Source: Gracilaria gracilis (lineage: Eukaryota; Rhodophyta; Florideophyceae; Gracilariales; Gracilariaceae). Taken from it: a stretch of DNA of 64,000 nucleotides. Position numbers and translations under genes: made by a program. Below the pieces are notes generated by a model that had not been told where the DNA came from, ran no database searches, and worked only from the letters and a program-made list of their open reading frames with translations. Of the stretch, positions 58,780-64,000 are shown piece after piece; position 1 is the first letter of the stretch; every line of letters starts with the position of its first letter. Location: assembly GCA_030374805.1 (NCBI GenBank), contig JARGSG010000028.1, forward strand, positions 310,001 to 374,000. The letters run 5' to 3'.

Positions 58780-59048
58780 TGCTTTTGATCTTGATCACGG
58801 TGCGGATCATTTCTCCTTCTCATGTTTTTCTTGGGCTCGATCACCTATCCACTAGAGATATCTATGATTTGATTGAAATCCTGCTTCTTCGAGACGGAGA
58901 TTTTGTCTACATAGCTTCAATCTGGTGTGAAACAAAGGTACTGCGCCAGACCACATTGGAAAACATTTGGTGCTTCGAAGATTACGAGGTGGAAATCTTT
59001 AGTCCACGAAATCAATACTCAATCGACCACACCTCACCTGATTCGGAT

Positions 59049-60440
59049 ATGGGCAGTTTCCCAGCTTTCATCTCCCCACTTCCACTGATACCAAGAAGCA
59101 ATCCAATCCCATCCAGAGCATGCAGGACTACCAAAATGTCACAGCAGGCTCCACCTTCGATACAAGCTGAGCCAGATCCTTCAACACACTCTACGCTGCG
59201 TGTGTCTGGAAAGAATCTTGAACTCTCCCACGTGAATATGGATACGCGCATCGTCCACGGCGGAGTGCACAAAGATGAGTGGACCACAGACCCTCTTAAG
59301 CGATCAGTTGTCAATCCGCCCGTATATCACGCATCCACAGTCACTTTCCCAAACGTAGCGGCGCTTCGTTTTGCTGCTTCAGATTGGCCCTTCACTGGCA
59401 TGTGGTACGGGCGGCATGGAAACCCCACAACTTTCGCTCTCGAAGAAGCTTTTTCAACCCTAGAGGGAGCTGATAATGCTTGTATCACTTCTTCGGGTGT
59501 TGCCGCTGTGAATGCTTCTCTCTTGGCTTTTGTACAATCTGGAGATCATCTTCTAATTACGGATGCTGTCTATGACCCAACCAGATCTTTTTGCGATGTA
59601 TTCTTGAAACGTTTTGGAGTCGACACCACTTACTACTCTCCCACTTCCTCACTCGACCAAATCCGTGAGCTCATACGGGAAAATACAAAGCTTATCCTCG
59701 TGGAATCTCCGGCTAGTTTATCATTCGAAGTGATGGACGTTCCGGCTATTGCGGAACTTGCGCATGCGCATAACTTAAAGGTGCTTATCGATAACACATG
59801 GGGCCCTACTCTCTTCTCACCGTTTGAGAATGGCTGTGACGTTTCTATAAACGCAGTTACTAAATACATTGGTGGGCATTCGGATCTCATGATGGGTATA
59901 ATTGCCGCAAAGGATCCAGACACATATCGTGCAGTGAAGAATTCAGTTGTACAACTGGGTTGTCCTCCTGGCTCAGACGACGCCTACCTGGCATTGCGTG
60001 GTCTCCGAACGCTAGGAGTTCGGCTCAGACAGCATGAAGAAAGTGCGCTGAAAATAGCAAAGTGGCTTGAAGGCCGCCCGGAGGTAGTGCGTGTCATGCA
60101 CCCTGCTCTAGAGAGTCATCCGCAACACGAGTTATTTAAAAGACAATTTAAGGGTTCCTCAGGGTTGTTCGGGTTTCAACTTAAGGAAGGAATCTCGCAA
60201 AAGGCAATAGATGGTATGCTTGACGGCATGAAGTTACATGCTATGGGCTTCTCATGGGGTGGGTTCGAGAGCTTACTCATGCAGACTAACATAAACTCCT
60301 ACAGAACAGTCGAAAAGTGGAGGTATGGGGATGGATATGGGTATACTATGAGAATTCATGTCGGACTGGAAGATGTCAATGATCTCATAAATGATCTTGA
60401 AGAAGGTTTTGAACGACTAAACAGGCTGAACACATCGTAA
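59049..60440 (+). CDS. metC: Cystathionine beta-lyase (MetC type, PLP enzyme)
   Basis: Cleaves cystathionine to homocysteine, pyruvate and ammonia in methionine synthesis. From the ATG at 59049 there are 463 residues. The leader of about 60 residues (SFPAFISPLPLIPRSNPIPS...) begins with a Phe near the N-terminus and is Ser/Pro-rich, plastid-transit-like. The core starts DTRIVHGGVHKDEW and shows MWYGRHGNPTTFALEEA, SSGVAAVNASLLAF, LIDNTWGPTLF, the PLP lysine in NAVTKYIGGHSDLM, and CPPGSDDAYLALRGLRTLG then FSWGGFESLL. These blocks are those of proteobacterial MetC rather than the usual plant lyase, suggesting bacterial ancestry. The frame is open back to an ATG at 58779; that 90-residue extension looks non-coding and was not used. 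Confidence 0.9.
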   Translation: MGSFPAFISPLPLIPRSNPIPSRACRTTKMSQQAPPSIQAEPDPSTHSTLRVSGKNLELSHVNMDTRIVHGGVHKDEWTTDPLKRSVVNPPVYHASTVTFPNVAALRFAASDWPFTGMWYGRHGNPTTFALEEAFSTLEGADNACITSSGVAAVNASLLAFVQSGDHLLITDAVYDPTRSFCDVFLKRFGVDTTYYSPTSSLDQIRELIRENTKLILVESPASLSFEVMDVPAIAELAHAHNLKVLIDNTWGPTLFSPFENGCDVSINAVTKYIGGHSDLMMGIIAAKDPDTYRAVKNSVVQLGCPPGSDDAYLALRGLRTLGVRLRQHEESALKIAKWLEGRPEVVRVMHPALESHPQHELFKRQFKGSSGLFGFQLKEGISQKAIDGMLDGMKLHAMGFSWGGFESLLMQTNINSYRTVEKWRYGDGYGYTMRIHVGLEDVNDLINDLEEGFERLNRLNTS

Positions 60441-60809
60441 ACGCCTAATGAGCACTGGAAATCAGCCTACTGCGCCAAAAATGTTGAAAGTTTATTGGCT
60501 ATCCTTTTGTTCTGTCCTTTTCATTGTTAGAGCAAGATACAGTACAAGAGTAGTGTTACTGTGTTATGGTTCTTGTATATACGCAGTACGCTCAACAGAA
60601 CCCTGAAACTCCTTCTATGCAACAGATTCTGCTGGGCTCCTAAGCATTCAAAATGATGGGTGTCGAATTCTTTGACAGTGTACAGTAATTCTCGTGAAGC
60701 AGTTTAACCACACTTCGGTTGGTTCGAGATACATAGAGCATCGAAATCACGAACAATGTGCAACGGTGTCTAGCGAATCCAGTATTCCCCGAGTTAGAAA
60801 AAAGAATAA
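60441..60809. other. Convergent spacer, nothing recognised
   Basis: About 370 bp between cystathionine beta-lyase and a spliced minus-strand gene. No repeat or RNA gene is seen. Confidence 0.4.
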
Positions 60810-61508
60810 CTAGTTCATGTCACGTAGAAGCTTCGAGTACTTGGGCTTTTCGCCGCCCGTGCGAGGCTGACCACTTCTGGCAGCAGCAAGAATGGCTTCC
60901 AGTGATGTCGGGGAAGAGCCAGCTGATTGTTTCTTCGACTTCTCAACGACACCTTCAACAGCTTTCGTCGCATCGACTGTAAACGCTTTCACCCTTTGAT
61001 CGGGTTTCTTCTTCGCACCGTTCTGTTCTTCCTTCTCAATGTCAGAAGCAAGAAAAATCTCTAGCGCGCGATCGATTCTGTCAGCTATGGCTTTAAGCTG
61101 CGTACATACACCAGATATTTCTTGCTCCTTGGCAAGAATGGCCCTCTTCAAGTCGCGCACTTCATCGGAGTCTGTTGCGGCAATACGCGGGACATATCGC
61201 TTTGGACGCGCTGCTTGTTCGGCTTCGGCTGAACGTGATGATAGTCTGTTCTGGCTCGCTTCTCGGGCAGAGACTGCTTCTTTTGATAAGGGACCGCGCT
61301 TCGGATCCAATCCACTTATTATTCGTTCCTTTTTTGGAGGGGATGGAGGACGTGCTCCTTCGAACTTGTTAAGCAACTCGCGCAAGCGTGATGTGGAGCC
61401 CGGTGCTAACATTGATGGTAGCACACATTTCATGTTAGTGACAATTACATTCCGAACTCAGCGGCATATGTGGCAGAGCGGAGCTTGTATGAACGTACCT
61501 TCTGCCAT
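60810..61508 (-). CDS. Coiled-coil protein of unknown function, two exons
   Basis: Exon 1 is only 10 nt (61508-61499, ATGGCAGAAG), followed by a GTACGTTC donor. The 93-bp intron (61498-61406) contains TCACTAAC and ends GTTAG. Exon 2 (61405-60810) continues in phase: MAEAPGSTSRLRELLNKFEG..., 201 residues. The unspliced frame would instead begin within the intron. The first half is Ser/Pro/Lys/Arg-rich; a coiled coil follows (VRDLKRAILAKEQEISGVCT; KAIADRIDRALEIFL), then a Lys-rich linker and TSLEAILAAARSGQPR near the end. I do not recognise the family. The short first exon rests on splice consensus and phase only. Confidence 0.62.
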
Positions 61509-61753
61509 TGAGGAAGTGCGAGAGTTGGTTCTGTGTTCTGAGAGCGATGTTTGAAAAGCGTGTGATGTGATGCTATTAAGGACGCTCTGAAACACTCGAT
61601 GAGACGGAGTGTCCTATACTCGTTGCAGACTCCGCAAAATATGTACTTCCCTCGAATCACGCCCGAAGTGTGACGTATACTCCCACGCTTCGGGCCGTTT
61701 TTCGCTCTGGGCAAGTTGCATTGAGAAGTTGTTCGTTTTGCATTGCTTCCTGA

Positions 61754-61764
61754 TACCAAGGGTA
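61754..61764. promoter_or_regulatory. Copy of the recurrent element, TACCAAGGGTA
   Basis: Reverse complement of TACCCTTGGTA; exact 11-mer shared with 1545 and 4674. Confidence 0.5.
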
Positions 61765-61937
61765 GCTACTCTCGTAGAGTGCCAAACATGCAAGGAAATG
61801 CTGATTTCGGTTCTGCAGGTCTGTAACCTTACACGTGGGCTTTTAGCACTCTCAGCAGTGCCAGCACCGTCAAAAACGTCTCGTGTGCTGTTGAAGGTGG
61901 ATAGATACAGCCTGTATCATACTGTGCAAGGTAGCGT

Positions 61938-61948
61938 TACCGTTGGTA
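61938..61948. promoter_or_regulatory. Copy of the recurrent element, TACCGTTGGTA
   Basis: Exact 11-mer, preceded by GCGT, 184 bp after the copy at 61754 and shortly before an inverted repeat at 61984-61998. Confidence 0.5.
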
Positions 61949-62111
61949 CAGGCGATGGCTGAGATACGAGGGTATGGGTAGGAATCCTACCGTAGGATAG
62001 CGTTCGCGCTGGTTGTGTCTAACGCCAGTATATCTAGAACGGTTCCGACGGGCAGATTTCACACGGTTTGGGCCGTTCTGCACCAGCAAGACAAGAGTAA
62101 ACTGACGATAA

Positions 62112-62573
62112 CTGCGAAGCACGAGAGCTCTACATCCAAGCAAGCGTAGCCATGTAACTGTCTACCCTCAGGAACTTTTTGCATCCTGGGCTTCATATTG
62201 CAGCAATGACCACTGCGACTGCGGTGTGAGTGGGCTTTGGCTTCAAGAAGGAACCACAAGCATTTTTCTTTTGAAGTGTGATTCTTCGGGAAGAGTTCGC
62301 AGTACTAACCGAGAAGTGCGAGTACTTTCTACAAGGATTCGTAGAACACTATTCGCGCATATTCTTGGATGTATAGCGAGAGAATTCTTTCTCTAACAAG
62401 TTTGTTTCAGTCGTCGAAAACTGATCTCCGCAGTCAAGAAGGTGACAGAACTTTGTCATCTTCCTCACTTGAGAGGACCAGCTGAAGGGACCACACTATA
62501 CAGTTTCTCTCCTCACAGGTACACTAGAGAACGTGGTTACATTCCCAAAATCATGGCTCGCAGCCCGCAGTAA
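62112..62573 (+). CDS. Candidate spliced exons, unknown protein
   Basis: A frame open from 62112 to about 62397 reads ELFASWASYCSNDHCDCGVS then GLWLQEGTTSIFLLKCDSSG and TRIRRTLFAHILG. A GTATAG donor at 62371, with CTCTAAC and TTTCAG (62410) or a later CGCAG (62433) as acceptor, could join it to a second open stretch reading KKVTELCHLPHLRGPAEGTT and ending at TAA 62571. With the nearer acceptor the protein stops after four residues. The first exon and start are not found. No homologue is recognised, and frames of this length arise by chance, so this is a pointer only. Confidence 0.28.
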
Positions 62574-62833
62574 CGAAGGTGGAATTACATGAAGAAAGTT
62601 GTGTATTGTGGTTTTCGTTTAAAAGCTCCTATAAGGAAAAGTCAGTGGCTAAAGAGAAAGGAACAACATCATGCTGCGTTCCTGAAAAACACGGTCGAAC
62701 AAAACAGTTAAGCGATAAACCATCTTGCCAATACTGGTACAACTTCTCACTCTCGAAGTTCTTACGCTCTACGATTCTAACTAAGGCGTTATTTGCAGTC
62801 TCGATTATGGTCAAGCACGAAGTGCCTAACGTC

Positions 62834-63463
62834 CTAGAGATCAGACACCATAGACTTAAGTTCACGAAGGTCACTGTCCACCTCCGTCATGCGTGAGCGA
62901 ATCCTTTCAATGATGTCATCAATGTTCTTCTTTGATAAGTCACTTCCACTCTTTCCAGTGCTTATTGCCGAAGCAGTTCTTCTCGCGGACAGGGCAACAC
63001 TATTCCTTGATTCCTGTTTGTGGAAACTAGCCATTCTTTCAAAATCTTCTCGCAGATAAGAAAAACTCATATCAGAACCTTCCTGTGCATTATAAGATGA
63101 AGTGACTGTCGCAACTTACTCTTAACAATTTCTTCCGTATTCGTTCGTGAGAACGGTTTCTGCGAATCGGCACTGGTAAGCCCAGGTCCGCTCTTCACTT
63201 CAGAACCAGAAGACTTCACGACTGAGCTGGGAGAACGGCTGTGAGTGGCGGCATCATGAGTCTTACCAGACCCGATTCTCTGCTCCCAGACATTCGCCAT
63301 CTTTGCGGCCATGTTAGTTTGCTTGTCGGTATATTCGACTACAGCAGAATAGAGTTTTGTTAGTCGTAATTTGCTTCGTCATCTTGGAAAGAAATGTTGG
63401 CCGGCATTGTCCCCGATAATCCTTAGAACACTTACCTTTAGTATTCAGCGAAGAATGAGACAT
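62834..63463 (-). CDS. Small coiled-coil protein of unknown function, three exons
   Basis: Exon 1 (63463-63436) reads MSHSSLNTK and ends at a strong GTAAGTGT donor. A 97-bp intron ends CTGTAG (63339). Exon 2 (63338-63120) reads VEYTDKQTNMAAKMANVWEQ and onward through a Ser-rich linker, ending at GTAAGTTG. The next acceptor that keeps the frame is GGAAG at 63079, giving an unusually short 41-bp intron; another in-frame acceptor lies about 30 nt further on. The last exon reads MSFSYLREDFERMASFHKQE and ends in a coiled coil, DIIERIRSRMTEVDSDLREL. About 163 residues. All three pieces join in phase. I do not recognise the family; size and coil recall small adaptor subunits. Confidence 0.6.
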
Positions 63464-64000
63464 CCTCGTCGGAACTATGTATGTATGTCTGTATATACTT
63501 CTGGATACTGGATATCCTGTACCACACAAGAAAAGGGTGCAATGAAAAGCCTGGAGTTCCTAGTAGAGGTGCTTTGCCACTCGCAAAATACATACGCAAG
63601 GGTAGGAACCTTCGAGCACAGATGAAAAACACGTTATGTCCTGAAAGGCATGGTGCAAGGGGATAGATGTTTTGCAGATATGTCTGAGAGGCTTATCCAC
63701 GTCACAACCCCAGCACTATCTTCGAATCAATTGCATTTGCTCCCAAACAAGAAACAAGCTCAGAGCTGCAGACGGCTTGACACGTCAAAGAGTTTTCGAG
63801 TCAGCATGCAAAGAAAGTTCTATAATTTTCGCTCCGTTCCCTCTCTTTCATCAGGCCACGCCTGATCATCGTGATCGGGGGCAGTGCTGATTGGCGTCGA
63901 GTGTTTTTAATGTATCGCCCCACGGCCGCGGGAGTCTAATACAAAGCTCACATCGTACATGATCATCGTCATCATCATCATTAAAATGAACGGCAACAAG
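63464..64000. other. Right edge of the window, nothing recognised
   Basis: Upstream region of the three-exon coiled-coil gene. Short frames only, with ATC repeats near 63960-63985. A gene cut by the edge cannot be excluded. Confidence 0.3.

Larger units (their letters stand above)
58312..59048. promoter_or_regulatory. Divergent regulatory region GT14/cystathionine beta-lyase
   Basis: About 740 bp. Contains TACCGTTGGTA at 58424-58434 embedded in GTACCGTTGGTACCGG, a TACCCAAGGGTA near 58721-58732, and a perfect 14-bp palindrome with a CACGTG core at 58766-58779. The lyase frame is open from 58773, so part of this region could be coding if an upstream start is used. Confidence 0.5.
61509..62833. 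other. 1.3-kb spacer holding a doubtful spliced candidate
   Basis: Contains TACCAAGGGTA at 61754-61764, TACCGTTGGTA at 61938-61948 and the near-perfect inverted repeat ATCCTACCGTAGGAT at 61984-61998. A possible plus-strand spliced gene at about 62112-62573 is listed separately. Confidence 0.4.

Noticed and set aside
58779-59048. Upstream in-frame ATG extension of cystathionine beta-lyase
   Set aside because: The extra 90 residues are not conserved-looking and overlap a promoter palindrome; the ATG at 59049 gives a sensible leader.
1-64000. Search for transposons, LTR or virus-like elements
   Set aside because: No reverse transcriptase, integrase, transposase or capsid-like frames and no long terminal repeats were noticed. 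The 11-bp TACC elements are too short to call a transposon.

Overview
The window is nuclear DNA of a photosynthetic eukaryote, most likely a red alga; this assignment is inferred. Evidence for a plastid-bearing host: a phylloquinone gene pair (isochorismate synthase and MenB), a TIC236/TamB-type plastid envelope protein, 3-dehydroquinate synthase with a transit-like leader, and organelle-type IF3 and IleRS. Evidence for a eukaryotic nucleus: TALE homeobox, bZIP, p24, KIN17, TRM7, TRM10, DDX21-type helicase, dynamin, ATP23 and mitochondrial ATP synthase epsilon. Most genes are single open frames. Introns are few and short (mostly about 60-170 bp), with GTAAGT or GTACGT donors and CTAAC-like branch sites. 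Several small spliced genes are invisible to a plain ORF search and were rebuilt by eye.

Layout: 1-2.7 kb, divergent isochorismate synthase (cut by the window edge) and menB. 3.6-6.5 kb, an orphan AMP-binding C-terminal domain fused to coiled coils, IF3 and a p24 cargo receptor. 7.6-13.6 kb, the TIC236/TamB homologue. 13.2-20 kb, a very GC-rich, repeat-laden block with a TALE homeobox gene, TRM7, isopentenyl phosphate kinase and a bZIP gene. 20-33 kb, DDX21-type helicase, dynamin-related GTPase, a chondroitin-synthase-like glycosyltransferase, KIN17 and IleRS. 33-37 kb, spliced ATP synthase epsilon and a ceramidase-like membrane protein. 36.8-44.9 kb, a giant HUWE1/UPL1-like protein with a UBA but no HECT domain. 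45.5-53.3 kb, RCC1-repeat protein, TRM10, 3-dehydroquinate synthase, a DUF1764-type protein and spliced ATP23. 55-60.4 kb, an MIT-RING protein, a GT14 (xylosyltransferase-like) protein and a bacterial-type cystathionine beta-lyase. 60.8-63.5 kb, two spliced coiled-coil genes and one uncertain spliced candidate.

Connections: isochorismate synthase and MenB belong to one pathway, and MenB ends in a peroxisome-type tripeptide. 3-Dehydroquinate synthase feeds the chorismate that pathway uses. Two type II membrane glycosyltransferases resemble enzymes of animal glycosaminoglycan synthesis and could serve the sulfated wall polysaccharides expected of a red alga (inference). Several genes serve organelle gene expression and biogenesis (IF3, IleRS, ATP23, ATP synthase epsilon, TIC236).

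Non-coding structure: a near-palindromic 11-mer, TACCGTTGGTA or TACCCTTGGTA, recurs nine times, always between genes. Three GTGCA-type hairpins lie upstream of the p24 gene, two of them inside a diverged direct repeat. A 19-bp and a 12-bp minisatellite flank TRM7. No recognisable transposon, virus-like element, CRISPR array, rRNA or tRNA was found.
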